A stretch of 64,000 nt of DNA from Acanthosepion lycidas (Eukaryota; Mollusca; Cephalopoda; Sepiida; Sepiidae), in assembly GCA_963932145.1 (NCBI GenBank), contig OZ010571.1:160387796-160451795 (forward strand). The letters are read 5' to 3'. Below the pieces are notes generated by a model. The model had not been told where the DNA came from, searched no databases, and was given only the letters and a program-made list of their open reading frames with translations. The position numbers were made by a program, and so were the translations under genes. This document shows, piece after piece, positions 60,801-64,000 of this stretch. Positions within the stretch are counted from its first letter, which is position 1; every line of letters begins with the position of its first letter.

Positions 60801-63026
60801 ATTAAGCAAATATTATTGTATTACCTAGTGAGTAGCATCTTGTATAGCTTGTCAGTTTCTGACCAAATACCAAATCGATACCAGATATATTGAAACAAAT
60901 AATTTTCAAAAAGCTGATGTAATGATATTATCTTGTTCATGGAATTTTTTTAATGAAATACCAACACTTTACTAGCACAATTTTTATTGTTGTGCTCAGA
61001 ACACTGTCTTTACAAAAATGGTGTATTGAAAGCAGGAGAAAACAGGGAAAATTGGTTTGGAAAAGCCAAAACAAATTTACTATTACAGGTTGTCATCGCC
61101 ATTATGATCTATGCGTCTTAGAACTGTTGACTGCAATTTGGTATGTCTGGCTGCCTGGCCTCAACTGTTCCGCATCTGGCTGCGTGAATGTTTCCAAGCT
61201 TGGTGTACAACAATTTCTGCTGCAGTTTCTAGTAGCACTAGCATTCCTTTGTGTGCCTGAAGCTCAGTGTTAGGGCAGCCTTTATACAACACACTTTCCC
61301 CAGAATTTGTTTGTGTCTTTTAAATTTTTCTTCAAAAAATCTAAAGAGGAAATTATCTTTGTTTATTCCTCAACCTGCTAAGAAGGAAGAAAAGTTATTT
61401 ATCTTGACACAAAAATAATTACAATCAAACAGTACAAAGGTGGAAAGAAAGTGAATGTGATCGCACGTAAGCTGAAGTTATAACACTCTGTGTTGATGAT
61501 TTTGAAAGCCAGTGAAAAATTTGTAAAGCTGTGAAAGGTTCTGCACTGATATAATCGACAGTTATAACAAGACAATAGACTGAGGCCATCCATGAAATAG
61601 ACAAATTGCTGAATATGTGGCTGGAAGCAGTGTTTGACTTAAACCTGATAAGCATAAAAATAAGAAACAATGTGTAGAGAGATGATACAAATAGTATCAA
61701 ATGTAAAGAAACTGTAAAAATTATAATAAATACAATAATACCTAAAGAAAGTTAAAAAGATTACAAAATTACAGATTAACTTATGACCAGATTAATTTAC
61801 ATCCTGTAGGTCAGAAGTTGATGACAACCTGTATTTGCAAATGATGACAGTAATTAAGAATAGGCCTTAATAAAGATTATAGTCGATGCCATTGTAATAA
61901 TATGATGTTCTTTACCTTCAAATATACATGTTTTGGAGTTATTTTTGATAAGTGTAATAATGAATTAGAGCTTTATATGCACTAAGTAGTTTAATAATTT
62001 TTGGTTCATTAAAAGAATAATCTTTTCTCAATCTAGCCAACCCTTAATGAACAAGATCAATTTTAATGAAACATTGTCTTTATGTAAGTTTGAATTTTTT
62101 GTTCAGGCTGTTTTGGAGAGTAAATGGCCAAGTGCTACTAGTAAAGGTTTGTTGTTATGGAACAAACTTCGGAATGTAATTACTGCTGTGGCCCAGTTAC
62201 GACGACGTGCTGCTCATCAACGCAGTGCTTCATATTGTTCCAATTCCGAAAGTGATTTTGATCAAGTCAGTCACACAAGCATTGACAGTTGCATGGAAGA
62301 TGTGACTGCCAGTATCATTGACACAGGTGGCACCAACAATACAGGGCTAAATACTACCACACCAAAGACTGAACTTGCTATAGACATGGTTGTGACAGGT
62401 TCTAATGGAAACAAGGGGGCCAATGAAGAGAGAATGAGTACAGGTAAGTGGTGGCTGATTAGGAAATATGTAATTATTTTGATAGACATGGTTTAATTAA
62501 ATTTAATCTTTTCATTTTTTTTTCATATAGTTTAATCTGATTGTGCTGACAATAATTCTGATTTTCTAAAATAAAATTTACATTTATTCATCAAAGAAAT
62601 TGCAAAGATACTTTTAAAACATTTTACAGATAATAGTCTCCTCATTTTTATTTTGTAATTTAATAATATATGAAATTAATTTGTACCTGCACACTTGTTT
62701 GTCATTGTAAGGTTTTAAGTGTATATTTGTATAAACTTTCGAATGTATGTATGAATGTTTAGTTTTCTTGCTTGCAACTTTTATAAGCTGTTGTATTTGT
62801 GATTTTATATCATTTCTTTGAGATGGTATGTTAATGGTTTCAGGTGGAGCTTCAGATAGAGGCTACAGCTCCATGACTCAGGAGGATGCCAAGACACTGT
62901 GTGGAGCTCTTGCTTCAGCTGAACAGAATCAAGCTGACAATGTTAAGACAAAGAAGGAAGCCAAGTCATCACGATCTGATGTCCGATGGAAGACCAAGAG
63001 CAAAAGTACTGCTGATGAATTGTCGG
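23099..63026 (+). CDS. DENND4: DENND4 (Crag homologue), DENN domain Rab GEF; 22 exons, 3' end outside the window
   Basis: Encodes a DENN-domain protein of the DENND4 group (vertebrate DENND4A/B/C, fly Crag). Family members exchange GDP for GTP on Rab10, in post-Golgi and basolateral membrane traffic; this activity is family knowledge. In the predicted protein, residues about 40-205 form the MABP domain, with [11 protein letters not shown] at the N-terminus and [17 protein letters not shown] inside. About 205-365 is the upstream DENN ([29 protein letters not shown]). About 380-505 is the core DENN ([57 protein letters not shown]). About 505-660 is the downstream DENN ([33 protein letters not shown]). 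About 735-845 has PPR-like helices ([28 protein letters not shown]). All 21 junctions have GT-AG ends and keep the frame, with no stop. The stop codon lies beyond 64000. The start at 23099 has the conserved [10 protein letters not shown]. Confidence 0.96.
23395..26073. other. Intron 1 of DENND4
   Basis: AT-rich. Holds a non-autonomous hAT-like element (25013-25772). Nothing else recognised. Confidence 0.7.
25013..25772. mobile_element. Non-autonomous hAT-like element
   Basis: The left end is CAATCAAGGGCAAACTGCAG followed by TGTGGGCCACATGCGGCC, of which an 18-bp unit is duplicated in tandem. The right end has ATGTGGCCCACTGGTTAG ... GATTGCCCATACTTA, an imperfect inverted match. GGGCAAACTGC/GGCC ends are common in hAT-derived repeats. 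Flanking TCTTAGAA and TTTTAGAA match at 7 of 8 bases, as expected for an 8-bp hAT target duplication. No transposase inside. Confidence 0.6.
26074..26263 (+). CDS. DENND4: DENND4 coding exon 2
   Basis: 190 bp, residues 99-162. Acceptor TTGTAG|AGTTTTATATG, donor AACAAG|GTAAAT. Encodes the middle of the MABP domain ([34 protein letters not shown]). Confidence 0.93.
26264..26754. other. Intron 2 of DENND4
   Basis: AT-rich, with a 24-base poly-T run (26560-26583). No other feature. Confidence 0.7.
26755..26811 (+). CDS. DENND4: DENND4 coding exon 3 (57 bp)
   Basis: Residues 163-181 ([19 protein letters not shown]). Acceptor TTTTCAG, donor ATG|GTAACA. A small phase-0 exon, conserved in sequence with the family (APHAYC-INKNLN). 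Confidence 0.9.
26812..28200. other. Intron 3 of DENND4
   Basis: AT-rich. Contains the second SINE copy (27130-27310). Poly-T run at about 27478-27496. Confidence 0.65.
27130..27310 (+). mobile_element. tRNA-derived SINE, copy 2
   Basis: Same family as 14083-14280. The A-box region is CATGTAATGATTATCAGTG and the B-box region GAGTTCAAATTC, with the shared body TAGGTTAAATAACAGGGCAG and ACTAGG. It stands in the sense orientation of DENND4. More diverged in the head than copy 1. Confidence 0.7.
28201..28270 (+). CDS. DENND4: DENND4 coding exon 4
   Basis: 70 bp, residues 182-204 plus one base. Acceptor TTTCCAG, donor CCTG|GTATGT. Closes the MABP domain ([20 protein letters not shown]). Confidence 0.92.
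28271..28673. other. Intron 4 of DENND4
   Basis: AT-rich, no feature recognised. Confidence 0.7.
28674..28843 (+). CDS. DENND4: DENND4 coding exon 5
   Basis: 170 bp, residues 205-261. Acceptor TTTCTGTAG, donor GAAAAG|GTTAAG. Begins the upstream DENN module ([32 protein letters not shown]). Confidence 0.93.
28844..29843. other. Intron 5 of DENND4
   Basis: Very AT-rich, with a poly-A run at 29655-29667. No mobile element recognised. Confidence 0.6.
29844..30088 (+). CDS. DENND4: DENND4 coding exon 6
   Basis: 245 bp, residues 262-342 plus two bases. Acceptor TTGCAG, donor AAAG|GTGAGT. Upstream DENN ([37 protein letters not shown]). Confidence 0.94.
30089..31082. other. Intron 6 of DENND4
   Basis: The block 30340-30720 is less AT-rich than its surroundings and may be an old repeat. 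Not identified. Confidence 0.5.
31083..31149 (+). CDS. DENND4: DENND4 coding exon 7
   Basis: 67 bp, residues 343-365. Acceptor TTTTCAG, donor GTTCAG|GTATGA. Encodes [20 protein letters not shown] of the linker between upstream and core DENN. Confidence 0.93.
31748..32010. mobile_element. Foldback Penelope-type terminal repeat with both arms
   Basis: Two inverted arms of about 110 bp (31748-31863 and 31902-32010) surround a short centre containing AAATAAAGGGTTCAGTTTGG, the tail block of the Penelope-like 3' end at 19690-19890. Matching arm blocks are CATCTTTGCTGTTATCATAA against TAATAACAACAGCAACAAAG. The right arm has CTGATGA (31932) and ACCAAAAC; the left arm on the minus strand has CTAATGA and GAAAC, the spacing of a hammerhead core. 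Penelope-like elements are known to carry hammerhead motifs in their terminal repeats. Confidence 0.62.
32011..34122. other. Rest of intron 7 of DENND4
   Basis: AT-rich. The block 32200-33010 is less AT-rich and may hold old repeats (GAGTTCAAACC near 32992 recalls a B box), but nothing could be assigned. Confidence 0.4.
34123..34247 (+). repeat. AT minisatellite next to the exon 8 acceptor
   Basis: Eight copies of a 14-15 bp unit, T7-9 followed by ATTTAA, run directly into the polypyrimidine tract of the exon 8 acceptor (TTTTTTCTTTTTAG, AG at 34254-34255). Confidence 0.93.
34256..34311 (+). CDS. DENND4: DENND4 coding exon 8 (56 bp)
   Basis: Residues 366-383 plus two bases ([18 protein letters not shown]). 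Acceptor after the minisatellite, donor AAAG|GTGAGT. The phase matches exons 7 and 9, and the sequence matches the family at PEDSPLP. Confidence 0.92.
34616..34760 (+). CDS. DENND4: DENND4 coding exon 9
   Basis: 145 bp, residues 384-432. Acceptor CTTTCAG, donor ACAACT|GTAAGT. Core [24 protein letters not shown] and [15 protein letters not shown]. Confidence 0.95.
34991..35084 (+). CDS. DENND4: DENND4 coding exon 10
   Basis: 94 bp, residues 433-463 plus one base. Acceptor TATTTTAG, donor TGTAG|GTATGT. Core [24 protein letters not shown]. Confidence 0.95.
35085..35638. other. Intron 10 of DENND4, 5' part
   Basis: AT-rich to 35400, then a less AT-rich block with no recognised feature, ending at the mariner hairpin. 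Confidence 0.5.
35639..35740. mobile_element. Mariner-type MITE, complete 102-bp hairpin
   Basis: Nearly perfect palindrome: TTAGGTTGGTGCAAAAATAA on the left, the reverse complement on the right, with arms continuing through TGACGTAATAATGTCGTTTT and a short centre. Ends are of the mariner type known from several animal genomes (GGTTGGTGCAAAA). Flanked by TA. Confidence 0.9.
35794..36138 (-). other. Unassigned 114-codon minus-strand ORF
   Basis: Starts at ATG (36138) and reads [20 protein letters not shown], then [20 protein letters not shown] and [20 protein letters not shown], ending in a TAA. Composition looks coding-like (basic, acidic and cysteine residues mixed), and upstream codons (36200-36140) also read like protein, so it is probably part of an old mobile element. 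No family recognised. Confidence 0.3.
36570..37120 (+). pseudogene. CR1-like LINE reverse transcriptase fragment
   Basis: Plus frame 36726-36926 reads [20 protein letters not shown], then [20 protein letters not shown] and ACGLDNV, the pattern just before RT motif 1 in CR1-type LINEs. After a stop at 36924, other frames give [13 protein letters not shown] (expected CFP-CW-S) and GELSDPS then [15 protein letters not shown] near 37025-37095. Heavily frameshifted. The segment 36700-36741 also matches the Penelope arm blocks, possibly by chance. Confidence 0.55.
37593..37770 (-). repeat. Penelope-type terminal-repeat arm (minus orientation)
   Basis: Blocks TTATTTACATTACTTAC, CAGACTATTGTCC, TTATTATCACAATGTTTTGG and CTCTGACCTTCTTCAGGTG. 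On the minus strand this is CCTGAAGAAGGTCAGAGGG ... ATGGCCAAAAC: a CTGAAGA box, a four-base-pair helix II (GGTC/GGCC) and AAAAC, a decayed hammerhead-like core. Confidence 0.62.
38528..39030 (+). pseudogene. ORF1 (nucleic-acid binding, CCHC) of the LINE
   Basis: Frame 38528-38890 reads [20 protein letters not shown] and [20 protein letters not shown] (an RRM-like fold in this LINE group), then [16 protein letters not shown], a knuckle whose last cysteine is lost at a frameshift. [14 protein letters not shown] and [15 protein letters not shown] follow in another frame (38907-39004), giving three knuckles in tandem, as in jockey and I elements. Confidence 0.72.
39590..40240 (+). pseudogene. Endonuclease domain of the LINE
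   Basis: IIQWNAKGV at 39598, ICLQETFL near 39680 (catalytic glutamate) and [13 protein letters not shown] near 39967 (aspartate and asparagine) are all present, as is [10 protein letters not shown]. The final box, normally SDH, reads [12 protein letters not shown] near 40193, so the catalytic histidine is replaced by cysteine. Stops and frameshifts separate the motifs. The role would be nicking target DNA. Confidence 0.75.
40790..40910 (+). pseudogene. Start of the reverse transcriptase domain of the LINE
   Basis: [20 protein letters not shown] matches the conserved block preceding RT motif 1. A run of A residues follows and the domain stops. No catalytic box is present. Confidence 0.65.
41102..41183 (+). 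CDS. DENND4: DENND4 coding exon 11
   Basis: 82 bp, residues 464-490 plus two bases. Acceptor ATTTTCAG, donor GGTT|GTAAGT. Core DENN end: [20 protein letters not shown]. Lies 6 kb after exon 10 because of the insertions in intron 10. Confidence 0.94.
41539..41578 (+). CDS. DENND4: DENND4 coding exon 12 (40 bp)
   Basis: Residues 491-504 ([13 protein letters not shown]). Acceptor ATTTCAG, donor AAAG|GTAAGT. The smallest exon. It bridges exons 11 and 13 in frame, and the family shows LLPKKP at the same place. Confidence 0.9.
41579..42825. other. Intron 12 of DENND4
   Basis: AT-rich. Poly-T at 41625-41638. No feature recognised. Confidence 0.6.
42826..42966 (+). CDS. DENND4: DENND4 coding exon 13
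   Basis: 141 bp, residues 505-551. Acceptor TATTTTAG, donor AATGAG|GTAATA. Start of the downstream DENN module ([31 protein letters not shown]). Confidence 0.93.
42967..44287. other. Intron 13 of DENND4, 5' part
   Basis: AT-rich at first. A less AT-rich block at 43780-44270 is unidentified. Ends at the gypsy LTR. Confidence 0.45.
44288..44530 (+). repeat. 5' LTR of gypsy element C
   Basis: Starts at TGTTGTGTCGG (44288; TGTGTCGG at 44291 is an alternative) and ends ATCATAACA. An AATAAA-like signal is not clear; CCTATTAAAACC near 44454 could act as a TATA-like box. Boundaries rest on TG...CA and the primer site, because there is no second copy. Confidence 0.65.
44531..44548 (+). promoter_or_regulatory. 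Primer-binding site of element C
   Basis: GTGGCGACAAGAGATTCG directly follows the LTR end ACA. TGGCGAC is the usual start of such sites in gypsy elements (primer tRNA not determined). Confidence 0.6.
44777..45760 (+). CDS. gag of gypsy element C
   Basis: Open frame. The start is taken at ATG 44777 ([20 protein letters not shown]) rather than the upstream 44744 ATG, because the sequence before it is leader-like. A coiled-coil-like glutamine-rich N-terminus is followed by a capsid region ([49 protein letters not shown]). Two knuckles, [13 protein letters not shown] and [14 protein letters not shown], lie at 45589-45690, then a basic stretch [11 protein letters not shown]. It would form the particle and bind RNA. 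This part of the frame is uninterrupted. Confidence 0.85.
45761..45879 (+). pseudogene. Protease of element C, frameshifted at the active site
   Basis: [20 protein letters not shown] reads normally, then the frame breaks within the codon after the catalytic DT (45829-45835). A one-base deletion changes DTG to DTE and leads to a stop at 45871. Downstream sequence continues in the frame that opens at 45880. Confidence 0.8.
45880..46944 (+). pseudogene. Protease end and reverse transcriptase of element C, catalytic box lost
   Basis: The long open frame carries [13 protein letters not shown] (end of the protease), then the [62 protein letters not shown] (motif A, aspartate intact) and [17 protein letters not shown] (motif B). 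The catalytic Y-x-D-D box near 46680-46700 reads [10 protein letters not shown]: the second aspartate and a few following residues are gone by a small in-frame deletion. An RT with a single aspartate there is expected to be inactive. The frame runs out near 46925 at a frameshift. Confidence 0.85.
46916..47383 (+). pseudogene. RNase H domain of element C
   Basis: [20 protein letters not shown] continues the RT connection. In RNase H the first catalytic position reads [14 protein letters not shown], with asparagine for aspartate. The glutamate of [16 protein letters not shown] is kept. In [15 protein letters not shown] the usual aspartate before HRPLL is alanine. The frame ends at a double TGA (47381-47386). 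Confidence 0.82.
47396..48469 (+). CDS. Integrase of element C, catalytic residues intact
   Basis: The tail of RNase H ([18 protein letters not shown]), a spacer, then the zinc-binding domain [16 protein letters not shown] ... CRGCQ (H, H, C, C). The catalytic core has [20 protein letters not shown] (first D), [11 protein letters not shown] (second D) and [20 protein letters not shown] (E): the D, D(35)E triad is complete. [11 protein letters not shown] and FNRLLPERK follow. The frame is uninterrupted until 48469. The protein would cut LTR DNA ends and join them to the target. It has no start of its own and would be made only as part of a polyprotein, which the upstream stops prevent. Confidence 0.85.
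   Translation: MLNYNFKMEFLSSKKLSHADGLSRLIPTSSEPLEDTVIAALQAENELVEVMYNTVKELPVTDEIKLKAENDIFIRKMKEVVTSEKYKTSSPAYSICDEVLLYAGRVVIPVVLQKRILKEFHQGHPGIGRMKALMRSYIYWPNIDKDIEQVVKTCRGCQMAAKAPPVKYTPWPKTHVAWTRLHIDYAGPMNGNFYLIVVDSYSKWPEIFKCKRPTASVTKDFLTELFARFGVPEKIVTDNGTQFTGSEFKMFCKTLGIDHITTSPYHARSNGQAEGFVDTFKRALKKTNGTNTDDGNIQQFLSIYRITPNPNAILGMPPAELMFAKKIRSVFNRLLPERKKLPEQNASGKYEISQAGR
48541..49399. other. DNA after gypsy element C
   Basis: No gene recognised. Holds (TG) near 48887-48898, a GC-richer block at 49120-49290 of unknown origin and (CA) near 49345-49360. Confidence 0.5.
49400..49616 (+). promoter_or_regulatory. LTR-like promoter block (CCAAT and TATA)
   Basis: CCAGCCAATCAG (49442-49453) is followed about 55 bp later by CTATATAAACA (near 49508-49518), and a TCAGTCAGTTG start-like site lies about 25 bp after that. 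The layout is that of a solo LTR or Pol II retrotransposon promoter in DENND4 sense orientation. No second copy exists in the window, so this is tentative. It is interrupted at 49617 by the MITE. Confidence 0.3.
49617..49678. mobile_element. Mariner-type MITE, 62-bp hairpin
   Basis: TTAGGTTGGTGCAAAAATAA on the left and ATTATTTTTGCACCAACC TAA on the right, with TA on both sides. Same termini as 35639-35740 but a shorter centre. Confidence 0.88.
50129..50270 (+). CDS. DENND4: DENND4 coding exon 14
   Basis: 142 bp, residues 552-598 plus one base. Acceptor TTATTAG, donor CAAG|GTAAAT. Downstream [24 protein letters not shown]. Confidence 0.94.
50271..50643. other. Intron 14 of DENND4
   Basis: AT-rich, no feature. 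Confidence 0.7.
50644..50789 (+). CDS. DENND4: DENND4 coding exon 15
   Basis: 146 bp, residues 599-647. Acceptor TCTTGTAG, donor GAAAAG|GTGAGT. Downstream [40 protein letters not shown]. Confidence 0.95.
50951..51006 (+). CDS. DENND4: DENND4 coding exon 16 (56 bp)
   Basis: Residues 648-665 plus two bases ([18 protein letters not shown]). Acceptor TTGACAG, donor AGAG|GTAATT. Acidic linker, in frame with exons 15 and 17. Confidence 0.9.
51007..51289. other. Intron 16 of DENND4, 5' part
   Basis: No feature recognised before the Penelope-type repeat at 51290. Confidence 0.55.
51290..51700 (+). mobile_element. Penelope-type 3' end with tRNA-like head and inverted arms
   Basis: The left arm (51290-51347) and right arm (51643-51700) are near-perfect inverted repeats: ACTATTTACATTATTCGGAC against GTCCGAATAATGTAAATAGT. 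Between them lie a small inverted pair (TTATCCACTGTGCC and ACAGTGGATAA), a tRNA-like head (GCACAGTGGATAAAGGTG as A box, GTGAGTTCAATACTTGG as B box), and AAATAAAGGGTTCAGTTTG. Then comes CCTGAAGAAGGTTGGAG ... CAGCTGAAACGTTG, a CTGAAGA (51612) to GAAAC (51640) core. Head and tail also occur, in order, behind the Penelope-like ORF at 19690-19890, so this is a short, non-coding relative. Confidence 0.65.
51701..52667. other. Intron 16 of DENND4, 3' part
   Basis: AT-rich. Nothing recognised. Confidence 0.55.
52668..52730 (+). CDS. DENND4: DENND4 coding exon 17
   Basis: 63 bp, residues 666-686 plus two bases ([20 protein letters not shown]). Acceptor TTCTTCAG, donor [19 protein letters not shown] is a conserved family block. 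Confidence 0.93.
52915..53070 (-). repeat. Second Penelope-like tail candidate with hammerhead-like hairpin
   Basis: On the minus strand CTGATGATAGG ... CCTATCAAAC forms a perfect six-pair stem (GATAGG/CCTATC, 53026-53048) between a CTGATGA box and AAAC. The minus strand then runs into TAAATGAATCC, resembling the ends of other Penelope-like elements. The GAAA box is imperfect, and no arms match the 51290 family. Confidence 0.35.
53071..54273. other. Intron 17 of DENND4, middle part
   Basis: A less AT-rich block to about 53500, unidentified, then AT-rich with an (AC)n microsatellite at 54134-54152. Confidence 0.45.
54134..54152. repeat. (AC)n microsatellite
   Basis: Nineteen bases of alternating A and C. 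Confidence 0.95.
54274..54796 (+). mobile_element. Internally deleted Tc1-like transposon
   Basis: Terminal inverted repeats CACAGCGGCGAGAAACAAAT (54274) and GAATATTTGTTTCCCTCC ... ACTGTG (to 54796), with TA before the left end. Inside, the C-terminal end of a Tc1 transposase is readable around 54350-54590: [12 protein letters not shown] region, [16 protein letters not shown], then broken frames with ending STKY. The glutamate that should follow DLNPI is lost, and the first two thirds of the gene are absent. Confidence 0.75.
54797..54856. repeat. (TG)/(TA) compound microsatellite
   Basis: TG repeats, then TATG, then about 20 TA units (54818-54856), directly abutting the Tc1 right end. Confidence 0.95.
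54857..55329. other. Intron 17 of DENND4, before the RTE remnant
   Basis: No feature recognised. A GC-richer minus-strand ORF (55322-54981) has no known motif and probably belongs to the 5' part of the LINE. Confidence 0.4.
55330..56780 (+). mobile_element. Decayed RTE-type LINE, endonuclease to RT
   Basis: Plus strand, same orientation as DENND4. The endonuclease end reads [17 protein letters not shown] near 55422 and SHGIGNRN near 55495, then [20 protein letters not shown] near 55640. The linker shows [26 protein letters not shown] and [14 protein letters not shown] (56000-56155). RT blocks with stops follow ([16 protein letters not shown], [16 protein letters not shown] near 56530) and stop about 56780. 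Related to the fragments at 240-2000 and 20980-22050. No 3' end seen. Confidence 0.7.
56178..56207 (+). repeat. Exact 30-bp direct repeat, copy 1
   Basis: GTTACAAGTTCATCAGATCT plus ten further bases, identical to 56946-56975. It lies inside the RTE remnant, where it interrupts recognisable RT sequence. Confidence 0.9.
56946..56975 (+). repeat. Exact 30-bp direct repeat, copy 2
   Basis: Identical to 56178-56207, 768 bp away, in AT-rich DNA after the LINE remnant. The pair brackets the RT part and looks like a local duplication. Confidence 0.9.
57089..57230 (+). CDS. DENND4: DENND4 coding exon 18
   Basis: 142 bp, residues 687-734. Acceptor TTCTCTAG, donor AAAG|GTTAGT. Contains [10 protein letters not shown] and [15 protein letters not shown], a block shared with the family. 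Confidence 0.93.
57231..58363. other. Intron 18 of DENND4
   Basis: AT-rich, with the Tc1 helix-turn-helix scrap at 57862-57958. Otherwise nothing recognised. Confidence 0.55.
57862..57958 (+). pseudogene. Tc1-like transposase helix-turn-helix fragment
   Basis: About 30 codons read [20 protein letters not shown], then TVAMIYKNI and a stop, fitting the first DNA-binding helix-turn-helix of Tc1-type transposases. No catalytic part or inverted repeats nearby. Confidence 0.5.
58364..58549 (+). CDS. DENND4: DENND4 coding exon 19
   Basis: 186 bp, residues 735-796. Acceptor TTTGCAG, donor GATGAA|GTATGT. Contains [20 protein letters not shown] and [20 protein letters not shown], the start of the PPR-like part. 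Confidence 0.94.
58550..60393. other. Intron 19 of DENND4
   Basis: AT-rich. The block 59530-60260 is less AT-rich and may be an old repeat; no family recognised. Confidence 0.5.
60394..60522 (+). CDS. DENND4: DENND4 coding exon 20
   Basis: 129 bp, residues 797-839. Acceptor CTTACAG, donor AACAAG|GTATAA. PPR-like: [37 protein letters not shown]. Confidence 0.95.
60523..62106. other. Intron 20 of DENND4
   Basis: A patch at 60950-61270 is less AT-rich (open for 106 codons on the plus strand, no motif) and may be a transposon scrap. Otherwise AT-rich. Confidence 0.45.
62107..62443 (+). CDS. DENND4: DENND4 coding exon 21
   Basis: 337 bp, residues 840-951 plus one base. Acceptor TTGTTCAG, donor ACAG|GTAAGT. 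The first part, [20 protein letters not shown] and [12 protein letters not shown], is conserved. The rest is a serine-, threonine- and asparagine-rich disordered linker. Confidence 0.94.
62444..62843. other. Intron 21 of DENND4
   Basis: AT-rich, no feature. Confidence 0.7.
62844..63026 (+). CDS. DENND4: DENND4 coding exon 22 (last in window)
   Basis: 183 bp, residues 952-1012 plus one base. Acceptor GTTTCAG, donor TCGG|GTATTA (the donor is weaker, so the 3' boundary is less sure). Reads [20 protein letters not shown] and then a lysine-rich disordered part. SDxGYSS is a conserved motif of the family after the PPR region. Confidence 0.85.
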
Positions 63027-64000
63027 GTATTACAATTGATTCTTTGTCTTCTAAACTTATTTTGCTGATGCTTAATTTTGAGTAGTTGATATCATTTCAT
63101 ATTTGATTTCTAATTATTGGCATTTGTCTTTAGCTTAAAAAAGTAATTAATAGAATATGAATTTTTGAAAGTCTGTCTTATTTATTAGGATTTTTGAATA
63201 TCTGTTCTGTTTATTATGATCCATTATTTTTGTTATTCTTTTTTTTCTTTTAAATCTGGTTACATCAATACAATAATCAAAATTTTGTTGACTTTGCCAA
63301 AAAGTTGATTTTGTTTTTATATGGCATCAAATGTTTAGTTTTAACTTCATTCAGAAAGATCACTTTTGATTACATTGTGATAGCTACCCTCTCAGTATGA
63401 ATAATTTGTTAAAATTGGTGTATTTTTGTTTATTGATTCTAACTTTAAAGAGAGAAGATGTACAAAGTTTTTAACATATTGTTCTTTTTATTTTAAGTAT
63501 GGTAAAAATATGAGACATAAAATAAGATTTGTGTAGTTCATAGAGAAGGTAGTCTGATTGAGCATCTCAAAAGGTCTTTGTAAAGTTTCAAGTTGAAAAT
63601 TTATTACTGAATAATGTTTGTTCTATGGTCTGTGTTGAAGTTGATAGTGATCAAATCAAGGCATTACTTGAGAATAATTAACACATGTGACTGTGAGCAA
63701 GCCAACATACTTAAAATATCCAAATCAAGTGTTGAAAATCATTTGCACTCTTTTGTTTAGGTTAGTTTCTTTGATGTGTGACTATCAAAATACTGCACAA
63801 TATTTTTGTATGTAGTTCATTATTATGAAATAATGAGAAGGGTCCTGTCTTTGTCTTTTCTTTTGTAAAAGAAATTGTGATGCAGACAAATGAAATGAAC
63901 TCTGATTAACTGTACAAAACTCTAATCTTCATCCTAAGAAACTGATTAGCTCCTTCCATACTTATAAGTACTGTCCTCAGTTAAATCAACTAAAGGCATT
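63027..64000. other. Intron 22 of DENND4 (open at the window edge)
   Basis: AT-rich, no exon or mobile element recognised. The remaining coding exons of DENND4 must lie beyond 64000. Confidence 0.6.

Noticed and set aside
60953..61273. 106-codon plus-strand ORF in intron 20
   Set aside because: No recognisable motif, no splice-site support and not needed for DENND4; most likely a repeat remnant read by chance.

Overview
This is a 64 kb piece of an AT-rich invertebrate animal genome. The evidence is a spliced gene with GT-AG introns, Penelope-like elements, RTE, CR1 and jockey-type LINEs, LTR retrotransposons, tRNA-derived SINEs, and mariner, Tc1 and hAT transposons. The species cannot be fixed from sequence alone. 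The host protein resembles the single DENND4/Crag protein of invertebrates, and I see nothing that separates mollusc from arachnid or another invertebrate.

The only clear host gene is DENND4 (Crag in flies), on the + strand. I could place 22 coding exons between 23099 and 63026. All 21 junctions keep the frame and give about 1012 residues: an MABP domain, a tripartite DENN module and PPR-like helices. The 3' part of the gene lies beyond 64000. A non-coding 5' exon probably lies at 18658-18891; spliced to the first coding exon it puts A at -3 and G at +4 of the start codon.

Positions 1-23098, upstream of the coding part, are mostly transposon debris: a minus-strand RTE LINE (240-2000); an LTR element with 5-bp target duplications (A, 2752-6097); a 5'-truncated hAT transposon (7425-8841); an LTR-element polymerase scrap (10165-10430); an older relative of A (B, 10498-13880); a tRNA-derived SINE (14083-14280); a minus-strand Penelope-like element (19690-20940); and a + strand RTE fragment (20980-22050).

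Within DENND4 most insertions sit in a few long introns. Intron 1 has a non-autonomous hAT element. Intron 3 has a second SINE copy. Intron 7 has a Penelope-type foldback repeat and an AT minisatellite abutting exon 8. Intron 10 has a mariner hairpin, a CR1-like RT fragment, a Penelope arm and a 3'-truncated jockey-type LINE. Intron 13 has a gypsy element (C). Intron 16 has a Penelope tail with inverted arms. Intron 17 has a second Penelope-like tail candidate, a Tc1 remnant and a decayed RTE. Intron 18 has a Tc1 helix-turn-helix scrap. Every transposon reading frame is broken; DENND4 is intact.

The most interesting structure is a dispersed Penelope-type terminal repeat family. Several copies carry a CTGANGA ... 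(G)AAAC core like hammerhead ribozymes, and two have a tRNA-like Pol III head in the 3' untranslated part. Elements A and B, two related LTR elements, have complementary deletions: A has no reverse transcriptase and B has no integrase core.
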